DNA from: Laguncularia racemosa
Lineage: Eukaryota > Streptophyta > Magnoliopsida > Myrtales > Combretaceae
NCBI GenBank assembly: GCA_037954665.1
Contig: JBBMOL010000073.1
Span: forward strand, 2,108,001 to 2,172,000
Reading direction: 5' to 3'
Length of the DNA: 64,000 bases
A model generated the notes under the pieces. It was not told the origin of the DNA. It made no database searches and saw nothing but the letters and a program-made list of their open reading frames with translations. The stretch's first letter is position 1. Each line of letters opens with the position of its first letter. Shown piece by piece: positions 31,895 to 43,600 of this stretch. The position numbers and the translations under genes were made by a program.

Positions 31895-32033
31895 ACCAAC
31901 CATTCAAGTCATTAATCATGAAAGAAAGAAAGAATGAGTTGTTGAAAGAAGAAAATTTTGTACTTTCAATGACAGATTATTACATTGATTTTATTTCACT
32001 TGGGGACAAGCGAAACTTCAAGTGTGGGGGAGT
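31895..32033 (+). other. R4 3' untranslated region, second part, with polypurine tract
   Basis: R4 sequence resumes after R5. It ends with GTGTGGGGGAG at 32022-32032, the Athila-type polypurine tract, directly before the 3' LTR start TGATAAC. No gene. Confidence 0.85.
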
Positions 32034-33559
32034 TGATAACAACATATTATCTCATGGTTTATCTTGTGATTTGGAGGTTGTTATTGTTAAATTTGAAAAC
32101 AAATCACCAAGATAAAGATACTAAAGTGCTTGTATTTTGATATTTTAGGAACCAATGGACTCGGACAGGAAAAGAGTGCATTAGGAGCTGAAAAACATGA
32201 AGAAATGAAGAAAATCAGTAGGCAAGGGATAACACATGGCCGTGGGAAGAGACTAGAAACAAAAGAAATGGAGTTTGCAAAATGTGAGGAGCTTATGGGG
32301 TGAGACCACGGTCGTACCTCATGTGGTGGAACACCTGCGAAAAATGCCGAGAAGCCTATGGGATGAGACAACGACCATGCCTCATGTGGTTGTGGCAACA
32401 CCACTTATCACACGGTCGTGCCTCATGTGGTGGAACACCTGCGAAAAATGTGACTTTTCATTTTCCTAACTGTTTTTATATATTCCTTTGAGAAGAAACG
32501 AGTGGGGGGATTTTTGGCAATTTTCATTTTTCAAACTTTTGTTCTTTAAGGGAATATTTCATTTTGATAACAAGAACAAGAGATTGAAACAAGTTTTCCT
32601 TGTGATCAATTGAGAAGTATTTGTAGTTAGCCTTGGGAATTGGTCTCTGGAGTTTTGTGTTTGAATTCTCTCCAACTTTATCACAAAATTGGTGATTTCT
32701 AATCTTTATTTATTTATGCAATTTTATGACTTTGTTTATATTATTCATGAATTCTCTCAAATATTCCATTGTAACTTGTGCATTCATTGTTAAATCTATG
32801 GCTGGCTAGATTCAATTGGTGGGAAGAAGAATGAAACCCTAGATTGCTAAAGTAATAATTGTAGTCATGTTATTAGATTAAGGTATTTGTGGATTATTCA
32901 TAATTGCAATTCCTATAATTTCAATTGAAATTCTTAAAGGTTTTAATTGTTAGAAATTTTATCAATACAGGAGTTGAGATAGAATTTGTTAGGAACTCTT
33001 AATTGGATTAATATAATAAAGAGGAAGCGGCATTAATTAGTTGAATTAGGGTTTATCTGGAGTTTAAAGCAATGTTCTAATTAATTATCCACTAAGGAAT
33101 TAGGGGTAATTGCATTAGGTAATCATAGCACTGGGAAGTGTATGGATGTAATTTAGAATCCTTTGTTAATTAGTGATACGGAAGTTGACTAATTGATTGA
33201 AGGTTTATGGTTATAAACCCATTTGAATAACCATACATTGGTTACTCTAAATAACATGATGGCAATTTGATTAGCATGTCTAGGGTGAATTCTTAATTCC
33301 CACCTTCTCAATTGAAAGGTTTATTTTATAATATTCTCACAGTTCTTGTTTGAGTAGATTTTATTTCAGTTTTTAATTAAGTAGTTAAAAGGATCTTTCT
33401 TTGAATTGCCTAGATATCAGTAAATGTTATTATAGGTTTAGTAATCTCTTTAGTCCTTAGGGGATCGAGACTCTACTCACCTATATATTACTTGATTCCG
33501 ACCTAGTATACTTGCTAGAGAATTCACTACTCTTTTATATATACGGTTCACTGTGATCA
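32034..33559 (+). repeat. R4 3' LTR
   Basis: This 1526-bp copy is shorter than the 5' copy, mainly because its CGGCCGTG-type array (about 32285-32450) lacks part of a unit. It ends GTGATCA, followed by TSD GTTCT at 33560-33564. Confidence 0.93.
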
Positions 33560-33564
33560 GTTCT

Positions 33565-33709
33565 TCACAATCTGTAGAAGTTGGGCATTTTTTTCTGCTA
33601 TTTAACCTTATCCTCCTTGTGGCTGTTGACTCTGGATGTTTTCCTCATTTAGGTTACCACGTCTAGCACCCGGTGTTGAGCCTGATCTGGTGATTCCTCT
33701 CAAAGGCAT
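33565..33709 (-). pseudogene. R3 gag N-terminus
   Basis: The minus-strand ATG at 33707-33709 opens MPLRGITRSGSTPGARRG, a basic N-terminus. Two stops follow near residues 35-37. Removing R4 joins this piece in frame to 7328 and lower coordinates. It is the start of an old chromovirus gag. Its upstream sequence to the PBS (33710-34048) is a leader without genes. Confidence 0.7.
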
Positions 33710-34048
33710 TCTATTGAGAAGAAACAATCAAATGGACTTAAGAGCTAGTGCTAGCTTAAAAGTTAGTGGTATTGTGTGTCAATATATACATATATATATC
33801 TCTATGCATAATTGTGGACTTATAAATGAATAACTTAAAAATTAAAAGAATTTCCATTAAATATAATATTTATTATTAAATAAATCACTAATAAAAAATG
33901 ATCAACCTATAGTTTCACCTACTCTTTTCAAGTCTCACCATCCTAGAAATCAAATGCTTAATTTCTCTAAAGATCACTTCTTACTTTTTACTATTTGAAG
34001 CCTATACTTGTATATCAATGCCTAGTTTCTAAGGATCATTAAACCTAA

Positions 34049-34060
34049 GCTTTGATACCA
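34049..34060 (-). other. R3 primer-binding site
   Basis: The minus strand reads TGGTATCAAAGC seven bases inside the LTR start at 34068. This is the same one-base variant of the initiator Met-tRNA PBS as in R7. Confidence 0.7.
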
Positions 34061-34067
34061 TCTAAGT

Positions 34068-35597
34068 TGTAACACCTCGGAGCCCAGGGCACTATTGCTT
34101 GCATCGTGTCCTTAGTAGATAAGGAAACATTAAGGCTCTTAACTCTACTCTGATACCATTCATGCTTGTAACCTATAATACCTAACATTAATTAATTCAA
34201 TAAATCCCATTCTTCTAACATAATACAAGTACAACCTAATTCAAACTTTTGAAACAATTTTAAGAAATCATTCTTAATCAAAATCTAAAGCAACTAAACA
34301 ACTGAGATTCATTAGTCTAGTATCTTCTAAAGAAAATCATCATTATCACATATAAAAAACTCAAATTCCTAACTCCACTTAATCACAATAATAATAATAA
34401 TATAAATCTTCATCCTCCCTCTCATATACATTCACTTTTAGGTTCTCTTCATGGGTAATATTTTTCTTTGTGCCTACATCTAAAAAAATAATCCCCAAGG
34501 GGGGAGCTAACGCCTAGTATGTATAACTAGTAAACACATACGCATGATCAAATATGAAGTAATTCACATACATTTATGTAGACACTAACATCAAATAATA
34601 AGTTCATGTTTTACTTAAGTTTACAAGACATCAATAGGGTACTCATGACTCTATCAAACACATATAAAAAAATACTTAATACTTAATACGGTGTTGGGAA
34701 ACTATAAGCCTTAACACCTATGAGTCCTTAAACCTTTGCCATACTTTAAACTTAATATGGTGTTGGGAACTACCACTACAGCCCTCAAGACCCATAAGTT
34801 GTTAAACCTTAAACCAACTTAGTTCATTTCTAAGTACCAGTCCACTAGGGATAATGTCACACAAGAATCATTAGGGTGCCCCATAAAGATTTGCCACTAC
34901 GAGCCCCCTAGGTTAAGCTAAGCATAATCAGTAAGGAACTTAACCACTTAAACTAGTCCATCCAACTTAATTCAATTAATACTAACTTTACAATCATAAG
35001 AAAAAACTAAAGTGACACGTACCTGGTGTCTAAGTCTTAAGCACATCTAGTCCTAAGTTTAAATCTAGTTTGAAATCTATTAAACACCAGTACTTTGTTC
35101 TTAGTATTAATTTAAGAATAATCTAAGTTTCTTAATTCTCTTCACTTAACCATTATTGATTCCTTTTCTTACTTTATTGGAGTTTCTAGGGTTTTATTAC
35201 ATGTCTTTGCATGGAATTTTGAATGAACGTAAATTAAATTAATAAAAATTATTTCAAGTACATGGTTGTGTTTTAAGCTGTGTACTTTAGAGCGAGTGGG
35301 ATACATGATCGTATATAATGACCATGTATCTTTTTGTGTGTTTTGCATTTTTGGCTTGCTTAGGTACATGGTTATGTAGATGACCGTGTATCTTTCTATG
35401 GATTTCCATATTTCAATACGTCTAACTACACGAGTGTGTTATTCCTCCATGTACCTTTTTACACACAATGCGTGTTTCTGCATGGGCAAGTACATGGGTA
35501 TGTACTTGACCATATACCATGCTATTCTTCACAAGCCATATTTCTTTTCTTTTTTTTTTTCAATTTGTTCCAAATTTTGAATTTTTGTGTTCCTAAG
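34068..35597 (-). repeat. R3 5' LTR, part right of the PBS (outer edge unknown)
   Basis: It begins TGTAACACCTCGG, a common start of large chromovirus LTRs. R7 inserted at 35598, and the sequence continues at 47104. The partner LTR is not in the window, so length is unknown. It contains at least five decayed copies of the TACATGGTTGTG...GACCGTGTATC motif at about 35255-35520. No gene is visible. Confidence 0.6.
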
Positions 35598-36273
35598 TGA
35601 TACGGGACCCTCTATGAATAAGCTTGAGAACCCCTTTTGTATATTACAAACCCTCACAGCAATAACGCAAAAACCTTCGTAATTGATTTGATTTAATCCC
35701 TAAGATAGACTAGAGTTAGGTTTCTCTTGGTTGTCTATCACGAAATTAGAACAAAGGGCTTGTCCTAATTCAAAACACTCTATAAGAAAGGTAATCAATT
35801 CTCTTTTGAATGTCCTAAAACATGTATTCTACACAAGAACACAAGGGGATATCAAAGTCTCTTTTGATTTCAATATGATTCAAAAACTAACTTTAAAATG
35901 CGGCCAATAGGGCATTTATATATCCCTCCCAAAAACCTTAACGAAAAGGAAATTACAAAACACAATTAAAAGAAAGCTAGCGGTGTTTATTTAATCACCG
36001 ATCAACCTTAGATTCAATGTCGGCAGCTTAAGCCGACAGCCTTCATTAATGCTGGTAGCTTAGGCCAGTGGCCTTCATTTCCCACATTAGCAACTTAAGC
36101 CGACGGCCTTTAAGTTCTAATCTCCAATTTTGACTTGTACCAAGTTATATTGAACATGAGTTGCAATGGTACCTAAGTTTTAATATCCTTGAAGTTCTTC
36201 ATTAACCGTCTTCACCAAGCCTTGTAGATGAACACTTAAAGCTTGTTATATCTTCTTAGCTCGAGATCTCGTG

Positions 36274-37310
36274 TGATAGGAATAAAAATCCGACAAGACC
36301 TATCATTAGGGCAAGAACTGAAGGATTTCAAATCTTGGTGATGAGGACCCATTTTGAGCAGATCGACCTTGGAATTATTTATAAATTAACCTCTTTTCTA
36401 TTATTCTTGTATTGTGTTTTCCAACAGGCAAAGTTATCATATTTTATAAGGCAATGCACAAACTCTCTCAGACTCAGCTTATGGGTTATCTATGGACCGA
36501 CCTGAACTGGCGATAAGTTGGGCCAATGAATCCTATAGAAGACCGGCATCTTAAAGACCAATTTCTTTTATATATTTTTCATTTGCATGACTATTTATGT
36601 TGTAATCATTTTGGGATACTTTTATTTTCTTGTAATTTTCATTTAGGGTTAGCTACCTTAAAAGTGGCAAACTTGTAATTTTGACCACTTTCTAACCCTA
36701 AGAGTAGCAAATATAAATACTTGCTTAGAAGAGGGTTTGAGGAGGCAAAAATTTGCAGAATTGAGATACACTTTCATGTGTGGAATTAGGGTTCATCCTT
36801 AGTTCAAATCTCTTATCAATTTCAACCAAAGAATTGGAATTGTAGCGAGTGCGACAAAGGAAAATTGTGAGTCATATCGATTCGTCTTTCTTGTATGTTC
36901 ATTTCTTCTCTAGTGAGTCATATCTAGATAGATTTGAATCTTTCTTGGACATATTTGTGATTGTATTTCGTGGACAACAATCTTGTAAGATTGATCGTTC
37001 TTTTAGTACTTGAATTATATATATATCATTTAGTGATTGGCGTAAATTTGGAATTGAATGGGGGAGTGGAATTTACGGTTTTGTTGCTTCCTTTTGATCT
37101 GATTTTCACGTGGATTTCAATCCTTTTTGTGGTTACTTGGTGAATATTACAAATAGGGATTGTAATTACATCATTTTATCTACATTTTCCTTCTAAATCT
37201 CTAAAGATGTTCACGTGAATTGTCACCTAAGTGGACCGGTTTGTGATTGAATTGAGACTTGTTTTATTTGAGTCAATTGATTGTGTTTCAAAGTGGTTTT
37301 GATCACATCA
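36274..37310 (+). repeat. R8 5' LTR
   Basis: It starts TGATAGGAAT and ends GATCACATCA. TATAAATA lies at 36713-36720. It lacks the GC-rich palindrome arrays seen in most other LTRs here. Its first about 40 codons are in frame with the coding tail upstream of the 3' LTR. Confidence 0.92.
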
Positions 37311-37315
37311 TCTTT

Positions 37316-37327
37316 TGGTATCAGAGC
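37316..37327 (+). other. R8 primer-binding site
   Basis: TGGTATCAGAGC five bases after the 5' LTR, an exact initiator Met-tRNA type site. Confidence 0.92.
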
Positions 37328-38940
37328 ACAAGTTGAGAGAAGGGATTGATTGTTGTTTGATTTCGTGATTATCATCTTCAATTAGGGTTGTTCAATTTTG
37401 AACCGAAATTGTGTATTGTGGATTTGAGTTGCGAAATTGTCTTGATTGAAAATCTAATTTGTTGCATGTTGGAGTTAGATTAAAGGGTTTGTTGTAGCTT
37501 CTTGTGGTTGATCAATTTCGTGGAAGGGAAGGAGTAGAAGTGTGTTATTCATTCAAATTTTTGAATTTGAAATTTACCCCATCCATACCGTGATTGATGT
37601 GTTGTTTGAAAAGCTTGTGGAGTGTGTTGTGTGAATCCTTGTGCAATTCGGAATTGGAGCATTTGCAATTTCCAGATTTGAAGTGTGTGGAAGGATAAGC
37701 ATCCATTTGAAATTCAAATACCTTCTTTAAGTTTGAAAGCAATTCATTAAGTAGCATTAAATAAGTGTTATTTGAATTTGAATTGTTTTTTACCATTTGT
37801 GGAGAAGGTTGCATTTAGTGGAGTGATTTCAAATTTGAATTTTGTTGCTGCCATTGCTTGTGGTTTATGGTGTGAATGGGAGTTGTGTAGTGGCAAGGAC
37901 GTGTACACTTTGAAAGGTATTGTATGTAGAGTTGTGCTTATAAAAAAAAAAAATTGTGGAGGTTGTTACACCGTGGTTATATGTATATGAATTATGGTGT
38001 AAAAAGGAGTATTGAATTGTTGGCATTGTGTTTATATGTTGAGTGAGGGAATTGCCATTTGTGAATTTGTGGAAGTTGTGTGGAGCAAGGTACTGCACAT
38101 TAAGGCTAAAGTGTGAGAGTGTAGTGCATGGATAACAAACCGTAAGGGGAAGAGTAGTGTTACAATTGTGAAGTGGAATTGTGTAGTTTGTGCATTTTCG
38201 GAAATTTGAGGAATCACAATTGTCATTTTTCATATTTGAAATCAGAATTAAAGTTTACATTAAGAAGTCATTTTGAAATTTCAAAACACAAATTAAGTCA
38301 TAGTTAATTGTGTGTCATTTGAATTTGAAATAACTTTTTACCATTTGTGGAATCTTGCACTTATTGAGCTCATTTTGAATTTGAAAGTTGAGCTGCTTTT
38401 TACTTTGAAGTTGTGTTTGATTTTAGAGTAGAAGTGGGGAAGTGTACCGTGATTTGAAGAGGTGTGTGTGTGGAGTTGTGTTTTAATACATTTAGTGAAG
38501 GGTGTGTGTAATTGGCATTTGTTCTTATGCGTGTTGTATAGATACTTGTTGTTGGTGGCGTGAGTAATTGTGGAACTGTGAGCTAAAAGGGGAGTTGTGT
38601 GGTGGTGAGTTGTGCTTGTGTTTAAGTGCTGCCTATTGTGAAGTTAATTAGTGTGAAACTAAAGCAAGAAAAGGAAAGTTGAGTAGTGGAATTTAAATTC
38701 AAACAAAACAATTAAAGTGTGAAAGTAATTGAACTCATTACTTAACAGTTGTGGTTGAATTTAATTCTTAACTACTTAGAAATAATTGTATGCACTTCAT
38801 TTATTTAACTTTACTTGAAGTACCAATAAACATTTCTTGTATTGGTTGATTGTGAGCACCGTGGGTGTGTAGGGGTGTGTAAGGGTATGTTGCCGTGGTG
38901 TGGTGAAGTGTATTGAGGTTGTTGAAATTAGTAAGCAAAA
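37328..38940 (+). other. R8 noncoding interior with degenerate internal duplication
   Basis: This 1.6-kb T- and G-rich stretch lies where gag should be. No gag motif, zinc knuckle or long frame is seen. Blocks recur in diverged form: TTTGAATTTGAA followed by TTTTTACCATTTGTGGA occurs at about 37769-37805 and 38318-38352, roughly 547 bp apart, with weaker similarity around them. It may be spacer amplified inside a non-autonomous family. Confidence 0.7.
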
Positions 38941-39430
38941 ATGTCAAGTAAGTTGTATTTTTCTACTAACATATTGCATCGGGACTTAACTTCCTTTCAA
39001 ACCATTGATGAGGGACAAAGAGAAAACTTGTTCTATACTTCTTGTAGGGTACAAGGAAACTTGTGTGCAATTATTATTGATGGTGGTAATTGTACTAATG
39101 TTGTAGCTGCATCATTAGTATCGAAGTTGAAACTTGAAACTATCCCACATCCCAAACCCTATACATTACATTGGTTGAATGATTAGGATGGTCTTTGTGT
39201 AACCTAAAGGGCTACGGTACCCTTCAGTATAGGGGACAAGTACTATGATGAGCTTAAATGTGATATTCTTCCTCTTTGTGCATCCCATATATTACTTGAT
39301 AGACCATGGTTGTATGACAGGATGGTATTACATGATGGGTATGGAAATACTTATATGTTTAAAAAAAGATGGAAAACGTATAGTATTGAACCCTATGTCG
39401 CCATCAGAGGTCCAGGAGATGCAAAGATAG
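38941..39430 (+). pseudogene. R8 protease remnant
   Basis: The ATG at 38941 opens 81 codons. From ENLFYTSCRVQGNLCAIII it runs through the active-site-like DGGNCTNVVAAS to KPYTLHWLND, then a stop. The equivalent in R6 is LIIDGGSCTNVV, so the D-G-G form is the family state. The second half (39245-39430) continues in other frames with recognisable DILPLCASHILLDRPW. This corresponds to the conserved LLGRPW region of retropepsin, with Gly replaced by Asp. It is non-functional. No RT follows. Confidence 0.75.
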
Positions 39431-39990
39431 ATAAAACAACCATCACAAAATCTTGAGGATCATAGCCACATGATCAAACCTTCAAAGGACCAAACTGTGC
39501 AGACACCGGTATGCCAACCTTCAAAGGTTCTTGAGGGCTTTAGTGACACGAGCCAACCTTTAGAGCATAAAATTTTTCAGACACCGATGTGCCAACCTTC
39601 AGAGGATCTTAATGATCACAGTCAGACGAGTAGACCACTAGAGAGCCAGACTGTTTAGAGATAGTTATGTTCACCTTCAGAGGTTTCAAAGGGTAATGAG
39701 TAGTTGGGCCAACCATTAGAAGACCATGAAGATCAGCAATATATAGATGAGTTAGAAAAGGAGGAAACGGTTTCAGTGGAACAGGTTGATACAGGGGTGA
39801 CTTTATTGGATAATGGAGCATTATTTGTGTTGCAGATAAGATACATCCTAGAAATGTATGAGAGAAAACAATCACCACCTGTGGTATTTTAGATTTCGGA
39901 TTCTACAGTGATATTTCTTCAGGTGGCTTGCTAGGAGGAAACAAAGTCTCTACTGCATTTGATCTACCAGATTTGAGGACAAATCTTTTT
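39430..39990 (+). repeat. R8 tail with 78-bp coding-type tandem repeats
   Basis: At about 39490-39655 two adjacent units encode QTPVCQPSKVLEGFSDTSQP and a near copy with QTPMCQPSEDLND. A weaker third follows. The open part at 39704-39892 is acidic (EELEKEE type). It ends near LRTNLFEA, the family tail, just before the purine tract. Function unknown. Confidence 0.7.
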
Positions 39991-40004
39991 GAGGCCTGAG
40001 GAGA
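39991..40004 (+). other. R8 polypurine tract
   Basis: GAGGCCTGAGGAGA directly precedes the 3' LTR. As in R6 it lies in the reading frame of the tail, here with an in-frame TGA. Confidence 0.75.
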
Positions 40005-41039
40005 TGATAGGAATAAAAATCCAATAAGACCTATCATTAGGGCAAGAACTGAAGGATTTCAAATTTTGGCGATGAGGACCCATTTTAAGCAGATCACCCC
40101 GGAATTATTTATAAATTAACCTCTTTTCTATTATTCTTGTATTGTGTTTTCCAATAGGCACAGTTATCTTATTTTATAGAGCAATGGACAAACTCCCTCA
40201 GACTCAACTTGTGAGTTATCCATGGACCGACCTGAACCGGCGATAAGCTGAGTCGATGAATCCTATAGAAGACCGGCATCTTGAAACCAATTTCTTTTAT
40301 ATATTTTTCATTTGCATAGACTATTTATGTTGTAATCATTTTGGGACACTTTTATTTCCTTATAATTTTCATTTAGACTAGCCACCTTAAAAGTGGCAAA
40401 CTTGTAATTTTGACTACTTTCTAACCCTAGGAGTAGCAAGTATAAATACTTGCTTAGAAGAGGGTTTGAGGAGGCAAAAATTTGCAGAATTGAGATACAC
40501 TTTCATGTGTCGAATTAGGGTTCATCCTTAGTTCAAACCTCTTATCAATTTCAACCCAAGAATTAGAATTGTGGCGAGTGCGACAAAGGAAAATCGTGAG
40601 TCATATCGATTCGTCTTTGTTGTATGTTCATTTCTTCTCTAGTGAGTCATATCTAGGGTAGATTTGAATCTTTCTTGGACATATTTGTGATTGTATTTCA
40701 TGGACAATAATCTTGTAAGATTGATTTTCTTTTAGTACTTGAATTATATATATATCATTTAGTGATTGGCGTAAATTTGGAATTGAATGGGGTAGTGGAA
40801 TTCACGGTTTTGTTGCTTCCTTTTGATCTGATTTTCACGTGGATTGCAATCCTTTTTGTGGTTACTTGGTGAATATTACAAATAGGGATTGTAATTATAT
40901 CATTTAATCTACATTTTCCATCTAAATCTCCAAAGGTGTTCACGTAAATTGTCACCTAAGTGGACCGGTTTGTGATTGAATTGAGACTTGTTTTATTTGA
41001 GTCAATTGATTGTGTTTCAAAGTGGTTTTGAGCACATCA
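40005..41039 (+). repeat. R8 3' LTR
   Basis: 1035 bp, TGATAGGAAT to GCACATCA. It differs from the 5' copy by scattered substitutions and small indels, so the insertion is of moderate age. Confidence 0.92.
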
Positions 41040-41158
41040 TTGTGATAGGTCCTTGAGGCATGCTAATCGAACTTGAAATCTCTTGGCTTACATCTTTGCC
41101 TCCTTAATCCTCATGACTTGACATCCCCTAAGCTTAGTCCATTAGTCTCTCCATAAAG

Positions 41159-42170
41159 TTCCCCCTCTCTTCAAATGGATTCGTCCTTGAATCAAAGGCA
41201 TCTCCTACATCAAAGGACTCAAATCAATAACATTGAATGTAGCACTCACGTTATAATCACCTGGCAAATCTACTTTGTATGCATTGTCATTGATTTTCTC
41301 AAGAATCTAAAATGGACTATCTCCTCTTGGATTTAGTTTAAACTTCCTTTTAAGGGGAAATCTTTCCTTTCGAAAATGCACCTACACCCATTCTCTTGGT
41401 TGAAACACCATGGGTTGTCTTCCCTTGTTCACATGAGTAGCTACCTTAGCATTTTAGCTTTCAATTCTCTCCTTCACCTATTTGTGTAATTTTCTCACAA
41501 AATCTGCTTTAGAAGTTGCATCAACACTCACAAAGTTATTAGGTGGTAATGGCAATAAGTTAATAGGAGTAAGTAGATTAAAACCGTAAACAATTTTAAA
41601 TGGAGAGCAATGAGCAGTGCTATGTATAGTTCTATTATAAGAAAACTCCATGAACAGTAAACAATCCTTCCACATCCTAATGTTTTTCTCAATGACTACC
41701 CTCAACAAAGTGATCAAAGTTCTATTAACCACCTCAGTTTATCCGTCAGTTTGTGGGTGACAAGTGGTTGAAAAAAATAGTTTTGTGCCTAACTTTCCCC
41801 AAAACACTCTCCAAAAGTAACTAAAAAATTTAACATCCCTATCATAACAATGCTTTTAGGTATGCCATGCAAACACATCGAACTCTTTAAAGAACAAATC
41901 AGCAATTAACTTAACATCATCAATTTTATGACAAGGAATAAAATGAGCCATTTTACTTGAATAGATCAACCACAACACATATACTATCACTAACTATTCC
42001 TAGTTCTTTGCAACCTAATCACAAAGTCCATAGACAAATCAATCCAAGGTTCATCAAGAACAGGTAATGGTGTATATAATCTATGCGGTTTCAATATAGA
42101 CTTAGCCTCTCTACATGTAATGCAATGTGCACACACTTTATGCACATCATGTCTCATCATAAGCCAAAAA
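41159..42170 (-). pseudogene. R7 integrase and C-terminal tail
   Basis: On the minus strand the tail next to the LTR reads SRTNPFEERGN, ending in the purine tract GAAGAGAGGGGGAA. Upstream are the segments VHFRKERFPLKRK and LEKINDNAYKVDLPGDY with stops between them. The piece at 41732-41478 has VNRTLITLLRVVIEKNIR and HCSPFKIVYGFN. Further upstream is a decayed core with TTCHPQTDG. Many stops and shifts make it non-functional. The signature IEKNIR plus HCSPF separates this family from R6 (IKKNIK, KFSPF) and matches R10 integrase. Confidence 0.82.
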
Positions 42171-43600
42171 AATGATCACACAGCATATCATAGGTCTTAT
42201 TCACCCAAAAATGCCCCATTAATCCCCTTCTATATGCCTCCTTAACTAACAATTCCCTCATGGAACCTTTAGGAATACATAATCTATTCCTCTTAAACAA
42301 AAAACCGCTAGACATAAAGAAATCATTTAATCCAATCCCATTAGCACAAGTAGTATAAATTTCACAAAAATCAACATTGTTTGGGTATAACTCTTTAACA
42401 AACTCAAAACCTAGCAATGAAGTACTAAGTGAGTTAAGTAAAGCATACCTTCTTGACAATGCATCAACTACCACATTTTCTTTACCTTGCTTATACTTGA
42501 TGACATATAGGAATGTCTCAACGAATTCCATCCATTTCACATGCCTTTTATTCAACTTATCTTGACTCTTCAAATGTTTCAGGCTCTCATGATCAGTGTA
42601 CACCACAAATTCCTTAAGCCAAAGATAATGCTGCCACGTCTGCAAAGTTCACACCAAGGCATATAGTTCCTTATCGTATGTTAGATACTTTAAAGCTGCT
42701 CCACTCAACTTCTTACTAAAATACATTAGTGGCCTTTGATCCTGCATCTAAACAGCTCCAATTCCTATGCCACTAGCATCACATTTAATTTCAAATGTTT
42801 TACCAAAGTCAGGCAAGCAAGTAATGGTGCATTACACAATTTACCCTCAAGTTCATTGAAAGCATTCTCTTGTGCATTAGCCCAAATAAATCTAACATTT
42901 TGTTTAACTAATTCATTTAAAGGTGCAGCTATGGTGCTAAAATCCTTAATGAATCTCCTATAGAATCTAGTTAGGCCATGAAAACTCCTCATCTCACTCA
43001 CATTCTTAGGACTAGGCCACTCCTAATAGCATTAACCTTCTCCTCATCAACCTCAACTCCCTGACTAGATACTATAAACCCAAGAAATTAACTTTTCCAT
43101 GCAAAAGCTACACTTTTTAAGATTAGCATATAACTTTTCCTCTTTAAGTTTTTCTAGTACCAGTCACACATGCATAATATGATCATCTAAAAACTTTGAG
43201 TAAATTAAAATGTCATCAAAATATCCTACAACTAATTTACCCAACTACTCTGATAGCACATGATTCATTAAACGCATAAAAGTGCTAGGTGTATTAGTAA
43301 GACCAAATGGCATGACAAGCCACTCATATAAGCCATATTTAGTTTTAAATGTAGTTTTCCATTCATCTCCCACTTTCATGCGAATTTCATAGTAACCAGA
43401 TTTCGAATCAATCTTAGTAAACAAGCAAGAACCATATAATTCATCTAACATATCATCTGACCTAGTAATAGGGTATGATACTTTACAGTGATTTTATTAA
43501 TGGCTCTGCAATCTATACACATTCTCCAAGTCCCATCCTTCTTTGGCACAAGTATCACAATAATAGAACAAAGACTGAGACTTTACCCCACATACCCCTT
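42157..43600 (-). pseudogene. R7 reverse transcriptase and RNase H
   Basis: Read on the minus strand, RT parts include LYGSCLFTKIDSKSGYYE at 43451-43245 (motif A with Asp kept), MPFGLTNTPSTFMRLMN and, in another frame near 43230-43200, the catalytic box YFDDILIYSK. FYRRFIKDFSTIAAP lies at 43001-42765. RNase H follows at 42645-42157 with VYTDHESLKHLKS and NVVVDALSRR, then the integrase zinc-finger start RGLMGHF. Stops and shifts separate these pieces. The catalytic residues themselves are mostly intact. Confidence 0.85.

Larger units (their letters stand above)
7334..33559 (+). mobile_element. R4: Athila-like Ty3/gypsy retrotransposon, host to R5 and R6 (TSD GTTCT)
   Basis: Its LTRs lie at 7334-8908 and 32034-33559, with TSD GTTCT at 7329-7333 and 33560-33564. 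The order is PBS, gag, protease, RT-RNase H, integrase, spacer, env-like ORF, polypurine tract. The Asp-tRNA type PBS, the extra ORF after integrase and the long LTRs identify the Athila lineage. Without R5 (18082-31894 plus one TSD copy) the element is about 12.4 kb, a normal Athila length. Every reading frame carries stops or shifts, so it is dead. Its insertion site is the gag gene of R3. Confidence 0.93.
36274..41039 (+). mobile_element. R8: LTR retrotransposon derivative without RT or integrase (TSD TCGTG/TTGTG)
   Basis: Its LTRs are 1037 bp (36274-37310) and 1035 bp (40005-41039). The flanks TCGTG (36269-36273) and TTGTG (41040-41044) form a TSD with one C to T change. It lies in the opposite direction to its host R7. 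The 2.7-kb interior has a PBS, a long noncoding stretch, a protease remnant, a peptide-repeat tail and a purine tract. It is comparable to the large non-autonomous derivatives called LARDs, but keeps a protease fragment. Confidence 0.9.
35598..41158 (-). repeat. R7 3' LTR (split by R8)
   Basis: The parts 35598-36273 and 41045-41158 together make about 790 bp and align with 46310-47098. A TATA-like stretch is near 35915 and a GGC/GCC-rich repeat block at about 36005-36110. The edge at 41158 is mutated compared with the other copy (AAAG against AACA). Confidence 0.88.

Noticed and set aside
37865..38233. 122-codon minus-strand frame in R8
   Set aside because: Low-complexity His/Thr/Asn-rich translation opposite the T/G-rich noncoding interior, with no motif and no partner in related elements.
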